The notes under the pieces were generated by a model. The model was not told the DNA's origin. It did no database searches and saw only the letters and a program-made list of their open reading frames with translations. A stretch of DNA of 64,000 nucleotides from G965230615 sp965230615 (lineage in GTDB: Bacteria > Pseudomonadota > Gammaproteobacteria > HTCC5015). The DNA lies in NCBI GenBank assembly GCA_965230615.1, contig OZ246012.1, positions 3,844,001 to 3,908,000 of the forward strand, in the 5' to 3' direction. Below, piece after piece: positions 36,571 through 45,116 of this stretch. Each line of letters opens with the position of its first letter. The first letter of the stretch is position 1. The translations under genes were made by a program, and so were the position numbers.

Positions 36571-37893
36571 ATGTCAGATTCCTGGGTAGATGAGCGTCGG
36601 CGGTTTTATGCGGTTTTCTTCATCGGTTCACTGTTGGGCTGGCTGACAGGGTATTGGCTGGCAGCTTATCTGCTGATGACCGTACTTTATCTGGTTTGGC
36701 ACTTATTACAACTATTGCAGCTGGTTGCCTGGCTAAGAAGCGGGGCGAACTATCGAAAAGCACCTGATTTGTCAGGGGTTTGGGAGCTGTTAGTGCGTTT
36801 TGTATATAGTATTCAGCGCCGACATCAGCAGCGTAAAGCGCGCTTTCGTAATTTATTATCACGCTTTAAGGATATTGCGGCAGCACTGCCAGATGGTGCA
36901 ATAATCCTGAAGTCAAACAATGAGATAGAGTGGTCTAATGAGGTTGCCGAAGCCCTATTGGGGGTGCGCCAGCCCCAGGATAATGGGCAGCGTATCGACA
37001 ATCTTATTCGTGACCCTGAATTCCATACCTATTTGCAGCGCGCTGAGTATGATGAGCCGTTGAATATTTTATCCCCGGCTGCTGAGCGTATTGAGTTAAA
37101 TATTCGCCTTATCCCTTTTGGTGATAGTGGTGAGCTGCTGCTGATGGCACGGGATATTAGTAGTTTTATGCGGCTGCAGGCGATGCGCCGGGATTTCGTT
37201 GCCAATGTATCGCATGAACTACGCACACCACTGACGGTGATGTCAGGTTATCTGGAGGCATTGCAGGAAGAGCCGGATATACAGCAGGACCATCAGCATG
37301 CACTACGGTCAATTGATCAGCAGTCATCGAGAATGCTGCAGATTGTGGAGGACTTGCTCAAGCTATCCCGTTTGGAAAGCAAACTACATGGTGTGCCGGA
37401 TACTGAAGTCAAAGTGCCAGCCTTATTGGGTGCTTTGCTAAACGATATTACCCATTTGGCAGCCGAGTCGCGACATATCATAGACCAGCATATCGATCAG
37501 CTGGTGACGGTCACCGGCTCTGATAATGAACTCAATAGCCTGTTTTCGAATCTAATTCATAATGCCTTACGACATACGCCAGCGGGCACGGTCGTTAAAG
37601 TGAGTTGGTATCTGGATGAACATCAGGCTGTTTTTGAAGTTGAAGATAATGGTCCTGGTATTGCGCCTGAATACCTACCGCGTTTAACCGAGCGTTTCTA
37701 TCGGGTTGATGCGGGTCGTTCCCGCGATGTGGGAGGGACCGGACTGGGCTTATCCATCGTAAAGCATATTGTACTGCGCCACGGTGGTGACCTGAATATA
37801 AACAGTGTGGTGGGGCAGGGTACTTGTTTTACCTGTCGTTTTCCGGCTGGCCGCACAGTAATAGACAATGGGTTTCGGCAGCAATCACTATAG
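36571..37893 (+). CDS. phoR: Phosphate regulon sensor kinase PhoR
   Basis: A 440-residue membrane histidine kinase with two closely spaced N-terminal hydrophobic helices (about residues 10-50), a PAS-like domain around DGAIILKSNNEIEWSNEVAEAL, the H-box FVANVSHELRTPLTVMSGY (His near residue 217), an N-box NLIHNALRHTP, and G boxes VEDNGPGIAP and GGTGLGLSIVKHI. It follows phoB and precedes the Pho-box-controlled pstSCAB-phoU genes. PhoR lacks a large periplasmic sensor and is expected to read the Pst/PhoU state. Confidence 0.96.
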   Translation: MSDSWVDERRRFYAVFFIGSLLGWLTGYWLAAYLLMTVLYLVWHLLQLLQLVAWLRSGANYRKAPDLSGVWELLVRFVYSIQRRHQQRKARFRNLLSRFKDIAAALPDGAIILKSNNEIEWSNEVAEALLGVRQPQDNGQRIDNLIRDPEFHTYLQRAEYDEPLNILSPAAERIELNIRLIPFGDSGELLLMARDISSFMRLQAMRRDFVANVSHELRTPLTVMSGYLEALQEEPDIQQDHQHALRSIDQQSSRMLQIVEDLLKLSRLESKLHGVPDTEVKVPALLGALLNDITHLAAESRHIIDQHIDQLVTVTGSDNELNSLFSNLIHNALRHTPAGTVVKVSWYLDEHQAVFEVEDNGPGIAPEYLPRLTERFYRVDAGRSRDVGGTGLGLSIVKHIVLRHGGDLNINSVVGQGTCFTCRFPAGRTVIDNGFRQQSL

Positions 37894-37928
37894 AGTTTTT
37901 CTAAGTGCTTGATTTTTATGCGGATTTT

Positions 37929-37962
37929 GCGTCATAAATTTGTCATAAATTCTTAATATACT
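37929..37962 (+). promoter_or_regulatory. Pho box and -10 of pstS
   Basis: GCGTCAT (37929), TTGTCAT (37940) and TCTTAAT (37951) are phased at 11 bp with AT-rich spacers. The -10 TATACT (37957-37962) begins 10 nt after the second unit. The first two units are close to the CTGTCAT consensus. Confidence 0.88.
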
Positions 37963-38155
37963 GCTGCTCCAGGTTGGACGGTGGAAGCGAGTCGTATTTG
38001 AGGCCTGGGCTTTAGCCAATGCTATTTCAAATGCAGCAAACGAGCCTAAGGTGCTTGTTGTAAGTGCCAACAGGTCTATGAGGTCTTATCTGTGATAGGT
38101 CCAGTGGAGGCAGGTAAGACAACACAATTTATTTACATATTATCTGGAGGATTGC

Positions 38156-39208
38156 GTGAAAAATTTCTCTCTCACGTTAGCAGTTGCTGTGATCAGTTTT
38201 ATGGGCTTGAGTGCTCCATTGCAGGCTCAAACCAGCCGTGACCAAATTAATATCGTTGGTTCTTCTACTGTATTTCCTTTTTCCACGAAAGTAGCAGAGA
38301 AGTTTGGTAAATCATCAAACTTTAAAACGCCTAAAATCGAGTCTACAGGCACGGGCGGCGGAATGAAGCTATTTTGTAAAGGTGTTGGTGTTGATCACCC
38401 TGATATTACCAATGCTTCTCGTCGGATTAAGAAGAGCGAGTATGATAAGTGCCAAAACAATGGTGTAACCGATATCATCGAAGTGCTGATTGGCTATGAT
38501 GGCATCGTTTTAGCCAACTCCAAGTCTGCCAAACCGTTTGACCTTTCTCTACGGGATATTTACCTGGCCCTGGCAAAAGATGTGCCGGATCCGAAAGGTG
38601 GTGAAAAGCTGATACCTAACCCTTACAAAACCTGGAATGACGTGAATCCTGCGTTGCCAAAAGCGGAAATTCAAGTGCTTGGTCCACCACCGACTTCAGG
38701 TACGCGTGATGCTTTCAATGAGTTGGCTATTGAGGGCGGTTGTAAAACGTTTCCTTGGCTTAAAGCGATGAAGAAGACGGACAAGAAAAAATATAAAGCC
38801 TTGTGCCGTACGATTCGTGAAGACGGCCCATACATCGAAGCGGGTGAAAACGACAACCTGATTGTACAAAAACTGGTTGCTAACCCAAGTCAGTTAGGTG
38901 TGTTTGGTTTCAGCTTTTTGGATCAAAACTTAGATAAAGTCCAAGGCTCAACCATTAATGGTAACCCACCATCGTTTGAGAACATTGCTTCTGGTGATTA
39001 TCCGGTATCACGTCCACTGTACTTCTATGCGAAAAAAGCTCATATTGGCAAGGTACCAGGTATTGAAGCGTTTTTACGTGAGTTTACCAGTAATAAAGCG
39101 ATTGGTGATGATGGCTATTTACTTGATAAAGGTTTGATTCCCTTGTCGGTAGATGAGCGTAAGGTAGTTGTTGATGGTGTTAAGCAGCAAAAGCCACTGC
39201 AACTTTAA
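38156..39208 (+). CDS. pstS: Phosphate-binding periplasmic protein PstS
   Basis: PstS captures phosphate for the PstCAB ABC importer. The 350-residue product starts at a GTG (38156) with an excellent GGAGG at 38146-38150, and has a signal peptide ending LQAQ. The ligand loop IVGSSTVFPFSTKVAEKF and the STGTGGGMKLFC block are visible. The protein is of the longer PstS type with two cysteine pairs. It is transcribed from a Pho-box promoter about 200 nt upstream; a hairpin follows the gene before pstC. Confidence 0.96.
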   Translation: MKNFSLTLAVAVISFMGLSAPLQAQTSRDQINIVGSSTVFPFSTKVAEKFGKSSNFKTPKIESTGTGGGMKLFCKGVGVDHPDITNASRRIKKSEYDKCQNNGVTDIIEVLIGYDGIVLANSKSAKPFDLSLRDIYLALAKDVPDPKGGEKLIPNPYKTWNDVNPALPKAEIQVLGPPPTSGTRDAFNELAIEGGCKTFPWLKAMKKTDKKKYKALCRTIREDGPYIEAGENDNLIVQKLVANPSQLGVFGFSFLDQNLDKVQGSTINGNPPSFENIASGDYPVSRPLYFYAKKAHIGKVPGIEAFLREFTSNKAIGDDGYLLDKGLIPLSVDERKVVVDGVKQQKPLQL

Positions 39209-39265
39209 GCAAGCAGCTCAATTTCGCTCGATATTGACCGTTTAAGCTTGATTTGTCACGTACCT

Positions 39266-39294
39266 GCAACGGGAGTATTGTATGCTCCCGTTGC
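39266..39294 (+). other. pstS-pstC intergenic hairpin
   Basis: GCAACGGGAG (39266-39275) pairs perfectly with CTCCCGTTGC (39285-39294) around a 9-nt loop, without a T tract. It could act as a 3' mRNA stabiliser or partial terminator that makes pstS more abundant than pstCAB, a pattern known at pst loci. Confidence 0.65.
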
Positions 39295-39352
39295 GCATTA
39301 AACAGCCGCCAAGCGTAAGCTTTACTCTCTATCTACTGGAAAAGTTAACAGT

Positions 39353-40741
39353 ATGCAGACGCCCGCATTGTTATTTTTACTTGTGCTTATGGTGATGGCC
39401 GCTTATTACCTGGGTATTAAGCGTTCCTTGAATGTGGCTGCTGCCTCAGGTCAGGGGCGTCGCAGTTTGCACTCTTTGCCAAGCTATTATGGTTTCTTAA
39501 CCGCTATCTGGTGTGGTATTCCTGCGGTTATTATTTTAGTTGGCTGGATCGTTTTTCAAGATAGCATTATTACAGGATTGGTAACGGCGGCTTTGCCAGC
39601 TGAGTATGCTGCTTATAGCCAGGCTGAACTCACGCTGGTATTGAATGATATTAAAAACTTGGTCAATGGTGATGCCAGTAGCAATAACAGTCCAGCGATT
39701 CAGGCAGCAGCAGAGCAGTATCTGCGCCTGGAGCGCATAAGCCGCATGGCCTTGTCTGTGGTGGTGTTGGTTTTGGCAGGGGTTGGTGCTGCGGTTGCCT
39801 GGTTTTTAATTAAGCCCAGTCTACGTGCCAGAAATCAAGTGGAGTCAATTATTAAACTGTTGCTCCTTTTGAGCTCAACGATTGCTATTCTTACCACTGT
39901 GGGTATTGTGCTATCGGTGTTGTTTGAGTCAGTACGCTTTTTTGGAAAGGTGCCTATCAATGAGTTTCTGTTCGGTACACACTGGAGTCCGCAAATTGCG
40001 CTTCGGGCAGATCAGCAGGCAGCATCAGGCTCATTTGGCGCCATCCCATTATTTCTGGGTACATTATTGATTTCAGGTATTGCCATGGTGGTTGCAGTAC
40101 CTATTGGCCTGATGTCGGCAATTTATTTATCAGAATATGCGGACCGTCGGGTTAGAAGTATTGTTAAGCCGTTGTTAGAAATATTGGCGGGGATTCCAAC
40201 GGTTGTCTATGGTGTATTTGCAGTGATCACGGTTGCCCCTTTAGTGCGTGACTTTGGCGCAGCGATTGATTTGAGTGTTTCTTCAGAAAGTGCGCTGGTT
40301 GCCGGTATGGTGATGGGCGTTATGATTATTCCATTTGTTTCTTCCTTGTCGGATGATGTGATTAACGCAGTGCCACAAGCGTTACGTGATGGTGCTTTTG
40401 GTTTGGGTGCAACCCGTTCAGAAGCCATTAAACAGGTTGTTATTCCAGCGGCGTTGCCGGGTATTGTGGGTGGTGTGTTATTAGCGGTGTCACGTGCGAT
40501 CGGTGAGACAATGATTGTTGTGATGGCAGCTGGCTTGGCGGCCAATTTAACTGTCAATCCTTTAGAGACCGTAACAACCGTGACAGTACAAATTGTTACT
40601 TTGTTAATTGGTGATCAGGAGTTTGATAGTGCCAAGACATTAGCTGCTTTTGCCCTTGGTTTAATGCTGTTTGTTGTAACCCTGATACTGAATGTGATTG
40701 CACTGCATGTAGTGCGTAAATATCGAGAGCAATATGAATAA
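39353..40741 (+). CDS. pstC: Phosphate ABC transporter permease PstC
   Basis: A 462-residue permease, longer than the 319-residue E. coli protein owing to an N-terminal region with extra hydrophobic segments and a periplasmic loop (about residues 1-190). The C-terminal half holds the transporter core with the ABC coupling motif ALRDGAFGLGATRSEAIKQVVIPAALPG (about residues 343-370) preceded by VPIGLMSAIYLSEYA. Its stop overlaps the pstA start by 8 nt, so the two permeases are coupled. Confidence 0.95.
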   Translation: MQTPALLFLLVLMVMAAYYLGIKRSLNVAAASGQGRRSLHSLPSYYGFLTAIWCGIPAVIILVGWIVFQDSIITGLVTAALPAEYAAYSQAELTLVLNDIKNLVNGDASSNNSPAIQAAAEQYLRLERISRMALSVVVLVLAGVGAAVAWFLIKPSLRARNQVESIIKLLLLLSSTIAILTTVGIVLSVLFESVRFFGKVPINEFLFGTHWSPQIALRADQQAASGSFGAIPLFLGTLLISGIAMVVAVPIGLMSAIYLSEYADRRVRSIVKPLLEILAGIPTVVYGVFAVITVAPLVRDFGAAIDLSVSSESALVAGMVMGVMIIPFVSSLSDDVINAVPQALRDGAFGLGATRSEAIKQVVIPAALPGIVGGVLLAVSRAIGETMIVVMAAGLAANLTVNPLETVTTVTVQIVTLLIGDQEFDSAKTLAAFALGLMLFVVTLILNVIALHVVRKYREQYE

Positions 40742-42008
40742 TACTGCAAAAGTCGAGAAAAGCTTAAAAAAACGCTATCGCTCAGAGTGGCGTTTTCGTA
40801 TGTATGGCATCGCGTCTATTGGCGTGGCCTTGGCTTTCCTTTTGGTGCTGCTATCCTCGGTGGTTGTTAAAGGTATCCCTGCTTTTCAGAAGGCCTATGT
40901 ACAGCTGGATATTACCTTCGATGTAGATTTGCTAGAAATTTATAATATTAACGACCCAGATGAAGTCGCTGCTGGTAATTATGAGGCCTTGGTCAGAGCT
41001 GCCATGCGAGAGATTTTTCCTGAGGTTAGCGGTCGGCGTGATAAGCGCGCATTATACGGCTTGGTCAGTGATGGTGCAGCTTATCAGCTTGGGGACATGC
41101 TCAGAGATGATCTTAGCTTGCTCGGAACATCGCAAACCTTGTGGTTGTACGCCGATGATGATGTTGATACGTTCTTAAAAGGCAAGATTGACCGCAATCT
41201 GCCAGAGAGTGAGCGCCGACTCAAAGATAAACAAATCGCCTGGATCGATCATTTGCAGGCAGAAGGCGCTTTAAAGCAGGGCTTTAATTGGACATTTGTC
41301 AGTGCTGGTGACTCACGTGAGCCTGAGCTGGCGGGTATTCGAGGTGCTTTGATGGGGTCTTTGTACACCCTGGTGGTAACGCTGCTATTGTCCTTCCCGC
41401 TAGGGGTTGCGGCAGCGATTTATCTGGAAGAGTTTGCGCCCAGTAATCGCTGGACAGACCTTATTGAGGTAAATATCAATAACTTAGCGGCGGTACCCTC
41501 AATTGTTTTCGGGCTTTTAGGCTTGGCTGTTTTTATTAACTTCTTTCATTTGCCGCGCTCAGCCCCAGTTGTTGGTGGTTTGGTGTTGGCATTAATGACA
41601 TTGCCGACTATTATTATTGCCAGTCGGGCGGCAATTCAGTCCGTGCCACCCTCGATTCGCGAAGCCGCATTGGGTGTTGGGGCGTCAAAAATGCAAATGG
41701 TATTACACCATGTATTACCGTTAGCGCTGCCAGGCATGCTAACAGGCACTATTATTGGCATGGCCAGAGCCTTAGGTGAGTCGGCTCCCTTGTTGATGAT
41801 TGGTATGGTGGCGTTTATTGTGGATGTGCCAGGTGGCGCATTTGATCCGGCCACAGTGCTACCTGTGCAGATTTACTTGTGGACCGATAGCCCCGAGCGG
41901 GCTTATGAGGAGCTCACCGCAGCCGCAATTATGGTATTAATGGCATTTTTGATTACCATGAACCTGCTGGCGGTAGTGTTGCGGCGAAAATTTGAGCGAC
42001 GCTGGTAA
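40734..42008 (+). CDS. pstA: Phosphate ABC transporter permease PstA
   Basis: A 424-residue permease with one N-terminal helix (about residues 22-45), a large soluble insert of about 150 residues, and a five-helix core. The coupling loop is SIREAALGVGASKMQMVLHHVLPLALPGML near residue 303. The insert makes it longer than E. coli PstA and is typical of the form found in many marine gammaproteobacteria. It starts inside pstC and is followed by pstB after 24 nt. Confidence 0.95.
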   Translation: MNNTAKVEKSLKKRYRSEWRFRMYGIASIGVALAFLLVLLSSVVVKGIPAFQKAYVQLDITFDVDLLEIYNINDPDEVAAGNYEALVRAAMREIFPEVSGRRDKRALYGLVSDGAAYQLGDMLRDDLSLLGTSQTLWLYADDDVDTFLKGKIDRNLPESERRLKDKQIAWIDHLQAEGALKQGFNWTFVSAGDSREPELAGIRGALMGSLYTLVVTLLLSFPLGVAAAIYLEEFAPSNRWTDLIEVNINNLAAVPSIVFGLLGLAVFINFFHLPRSAPVVGGLVLALMTLPTIIIASRAAIQSVPPSIREAALGVGASKMQMVLHHVLPLALPGMLTGTIIGMARALGESAPLLMIGMVAFIVDVPGGAFDPATVLPVQIYLWTDSPERAYEELTAAAIMVLMAFLITMNLLAVVLRRKFERRW

Positions 42009-42032
42009 GCTTATTCTGATAGGATTATAACT

Positions 42033-42917
42033 ATGCAATTAGTAACGACGACAGATGACGTGTTAGACACTACAGCAAATGATTCAACCACTACTTTAGG
42101 CGATAATCTTATCGAGTCAGCTAAAGAGTTTGGCGAGACCGTGGGGGATATCACTTCACCCAATCCGCGTATGTCAATACGTGGGGCCGATGTATTTTAT
42201 GGTGAGAAGCAAGCCATTATGGACGTGAGTCTTGATATTGGCTCAAATGAGGTTATTGCCATGATTGGCCCATCCGGCTGTGGTAAATCAACGTTTTTGC
42301 GCTGCCTTAACCGTATGAACGATACCATTGAAGGTTGTCGAGTTACGGGTTCTATCACCCTTGATGGCCAGGATATTTACGACAAAAAGCTCGATGTCGT
42401 GCCGCTACGGGCGAGAGTAGGCATGGTTTTTCAAAAGCCTAACCCTTTTCCGAAATCAATCTTTGATAATGTTGCCTATGGCCCACGCATTCATGGGTTG
42501 TCAGCCAATAAAGCCGAACTTGAAGAGATTGTTACCACTAGCCTGGAAAGAGCGGGCTTATGGAATGAAGTGAAAGACCGCCTGGATGCACCAGGTACCA
42601 GTCTATCAGGCGGGCAGCAGCAGCGTTTATGCATCGCGCGGACGATTGCTGTGAGTCCTGAAGTTATTTTGATGGACGAGCCATGCTCTGCATTGGACCC
42701 CATCGCCACCGCTAAGATTGAAGAGCTGATTGCTGAGCTGCGTGAGAATTTTACTATCGCTATTGTGACGCACTCGATGCAGCAGGCTGCACGTGTTTCG
42801 CAGCGTACAGCTTATTTTCATTTAGGACATCTGATCGAGGTTGGGGATACCTCAGATGTGTTTACTAACCCAAGCCATAAACTAACTGAAGATTATATTA
42901 CAGGCCGTTTTGGCTAA
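42033..42917 (+). CDS. pstB: Phosphate ABC transporter ATPase PstB
   Basis: A 294-residue ABC ATPase. Walker A is GPSGCGKST near residue 80, the signature is LSGGQQQRLCIAR near residue 190, Walker B is VILMDEPCSALDP and the switch histidine lies in AIVTHSMQQAARV. An acidic N-terminal extension of about 45 residues (MQLVTTTDDVLDTT...) precedes the conserved domain and is longer than in E. coli PstB. It belongs to the pstSCAB-phoU transcript, with phoU 46 nt downstream. Confidence 0.97.
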   Translation: MQLVTTTDDVLDTTANDSTTTLGDNLIESAKEFGETVGDITSPNPRMSIRGADVFYGEKQAIMDVSLDIGSNEVIAMIGPSGCGKSTFLRCLNRMNDTIEGCRVTGSITLDGQDIYDKKLDVVPLRARVGMVFQKPNPFPKSIFDNVAYGPRIHGLSANKAELEEIVTTSLERAGLWNEVKDRLDAPGTSLSGGQQQRLCIARTIAVSPEVILMDEPCSALDPIATAKIEELIAELRENFTIAIVTHSMQQAARVSQRTAYFHLGHLIEVGDTSDVFTNPSHKLTEDYITGRFG

Positions 42918-42963
42918 ATGATGTTCGGCTGCTGAGGACAGCGGCTGATAAAGTGAGCCAGTT

Positions 42964-43677
42964 ATGAGCACATTAAACTTAGGCGGACACACCTCGCATT
43001 TGTTTGAGCAGGAGCTGGACGATATTCGGAATAAAGTTCTGGCAATGGGCGGGCTTGTTGAGAAGCAGGTTGCTGATGGGCTCAAAGCCCTGGTAGAAGC
43101 TGACGGAGCTTTAGGTGAAGTCGTTTCAACCTCTGACTACAAAATTAACACCTTAGAAGTCGAAATTGATGAGGCCTGCACTCGGATTATCGCCTTGCGT
43201 CAACCGACCGCATCTGATTTACGTATCGTTGTGACCATGATCAAAACTATCACTGACTTAGAGCGGATTGGTGATGAAGCAGAAAAGCTGGGACGTTTTG
43301 CAGTAGATTTGGCCACAGTTGACCGTGAGCCGGGTTATTTTACCAAGCTACGGCACTTAGGAGAGCATGTACGCAAAACATTACGAGGCAGCCTCGATGC
43401 CTTAGCGCGCTTAGATACTGCTGAGGCGATGCGGGTTGCTGCAGAGGATGATGCCGTCAATAATGAGTTTGAGGCGCTGATGCGCCAGCTCATTACCTTT
43501 ATGATGGAAGACCCCCGTTCGATAAAGCGCTCTTTGCAGGCTATGTGGTGCGCCCGCGCTCTAGAGCGTATTGGTGATCATGCGAAAAATATCTGCGAAT
43601 ATGTTGTCTATATGGTTAAAGGCAAAGATATTCGACATATTGATATTCAAGAAGCAGAAGCAGCTGTTAACGAATAA
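42964..43677 (+). CDS. phoU: Phosphate transport regulator PhoU
   Basis: PhoU keeps PhoR in its repressing state when phosphate is plentiful, through contact with PstB and PhoR. The 237-residue product consists of two three-helix repeats, each with the metal-binding E/DxxxD signature (TDLERIGDEAEKLGRFA near residue 99 and ALERIGDHAKNICEYVVYMVKG near residue 199). It is the last gene of the locus and has no strong plus-strand terminator immediately behind it. Confidence 0.96.
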   Translation: MSTLNLGGHTSHLFEQELDDIRNKVLAMGGLVEKQVADGLKALVEADGALGEVVSTSDYKINTLEVEIDEACTRIIALRQPTASDLRIVVTMIKTITDLERIGDEAEKLGRFAVDLATVDREPGYFTKLRHLGEHVRKTLRGSLDALARLDTAEAMRVAAEDDAVNNEFEALMRQLITFMMEDPRSIKRSLQAMWCARALERIGDHAKNICEYVVYMVKGKDIRHIDIQEAEAAVNE

Positions 43678-43730
43678 GCGCTGCTTCTATTCCGACCAGT
43701 TCAGTTAATTATCTATTATTTTTTTGCCGT

Positions 43731-43765
43731 AAAAAAACCTGCTGATAGTGGGAGCTACCAGCAGG
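43731..43765 (-). terminator. Minus-strand intrinsic terminator after the luxR-type gene
   Basis: CCTGCTGATAG (43738-43748) pairs with CTACCAGCAGG (43755-43765), with one G-T pair and a 6-nt loop. On the minus strand the stem is followed by a run of seven T, so it ends transcripts from the regulator gene about 190 nt upstream. Confidence 0.8.
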
Positions 43766-43954
43766 GATGCTCATGCCGTCTAAATAAACGCAATGTTTAT
43801 TGATTGCACGCTAAAACTAATACCCCAATAACCTCCACCCATAACACCAAAGGTGTTGAGTGCATAAGATAAGCAGTGCTGAATTAAACCAAAAAAATAA
43901 TATGAGTGGCTATCCCCAGAAATGAGGATAAAGCATGAAAATAGAGAAAGGCGG

Positions 43955-44776
43955 TTATAAATAAATCAAACGCATTGTCAGGGCTTTGGCGATTGCGTGT
44001 TGGCGTGTTCTCACGCCCAATTTTTGATAGATATGTTTGATATGGGTTAATACTGTGCTTTCAGCAATATTCAGAATTTCAGCAATTGCCCAAGACTCCT
44101 TGCCTTGTGCTGCCCAGCGTAGAACCTCCTGTTCACGTTGTGTCAATTTTATCGACCTGATGGGTTCGAACTCAGCTTCAGCAACACGATAAATCGCTTC
44201 ATGAATATAAGCGCTAAGCAGATGTAAGTCGCCTAATTTAGGCAGGATTTCCTCTCGAGCCAGTGCTACTGCGTTATAAACACTAAAGCGAATACCGCCC
44301 ATATCACCATGTAAACCGCGACAGGGAATTTGTAATATTGTTTGTGCGCCAAATTCGCGTGCTGCCATCATCACTTTCTGTTCCATTTTATTCATATGAC
44401 TATCAGTATCGCTATGCTGCCATATAACAGGTGTCATAGAATAAACACTATGTCGAACAAAGGGGTCTTGAAAAAGTAAACCGTGATTACGGTAATGGCG
44501 CACCCAGTCGGATTTGAAATCATATAAATGAAAGAATAAAGGCCTGCTATCGACTGTGGGTATCATCATGCCGATTCCGAAGAAGTTAAATCCGTAGTAT
44601 GTTTGGATGCGCCGACATAATGCGTGTATACAGCTGAGGCTATTGGCCTTAGCCGCTTTATCGATAAAATCCTGTAGGGAAAAATTGTCACTGGTATAGG
44701 CTGAGTCATCACCTTTAGATTCTGAGCCATACTCAATACTATGCATATTGTCTAAAAGTGCAGTAACAGGATTCAT
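43955..44776 (-). CDS. LuxR-family regulator with autoinducer-binding domain
   Basis: A 273-residue regulator with an N-terminal acyl-homoserine-lactone-type binding domain and a C-terminal HTH (LTQREQEVLRWAAQGKESWAIAEILNIAESTV, from about residue 211). Ligand-pocket residues typical of TraR/LuxR are present: W and Y in SDWVRHYR, D-P in QDPF, W in PVIW and G in DMGGI. About 35 additional N-terminal residues precede the domain. No luxI synthase occurs in the window, so it behaves as a solo. It may respond to exogenous or non-AHL signals. Confidence 0.9.
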   Translation of the reverse strand: MNPVTALLDNMHSIEYGSESKGDDSAYTSDNFSLQDFIDKAAKANSLSCIHALCRRIQTYYGFNFFGIGMMIPTVDSRPLFFHLYDFKSDWVRHYRNHGLLFQDPFVRHSVYSMTPVIWQHSDTDSHMNKMEQKVMMAAREFGAQTILQIPCRGLHGDMGGIRFSVYNAVALAREEILPKLGDLHLLSAYIHEAIYRVAEAEFEPIRSIKLTQREQEVLRWAAQGKESWAIAEILNIAESTVLTHIKHIYQKLGVRTRQHAIAKALTMRLIYL

Positions 44777-45116
44777 TGGTTTATCCCATAAAGTGCAAAC
44801 CCGATTGCTATTGATTCATCAAGCTTATTGCCTTGTGTTTATACAAAAGACATATTGGTTTTTGAGGTGTTGCTGTTGATGTGTGTTATGCAAACAATGA
44901 TATGACAGATACTATATAGGCTTTGTTCGGTATTTGCCAACTAATCTCGGCTAGATTAAATGTGTATTCGACATATGCTCTATAAAGCAAGTGCTGGAAA
45001 AGAGAATGCTTGTACTTAAAGCTGCGCTTAGTTGTACCGGGTTGTGCCGGGTTGTGCCGGTATTAGAGTGCTTGTCGTATTTTTTTACAATGCTCGAATA
45101 AACGACTGATTGGGGC
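44777..45116. other. Intergenic region between luxR-type gene and argF (340 bp)
   Basis: It should hold the promoter of the minus-strand regulator gene. It also contains a 10-bp tandem repeat at 45031-45060, listed separately. I see no gene. Confidence 0.6.
45031..45060 (+). repeat. Three tandem 10-bp repeats
   Basis: GTTGTACCGG followed by two exact copies of GTTGTGCCGG, about 60-90 nt downstream of the argF stop and about 250 nt upstream of the regulator gene. The phasing of one helical turn could suit a DNA-binding protein, or slippage. Confidence 0.8.
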
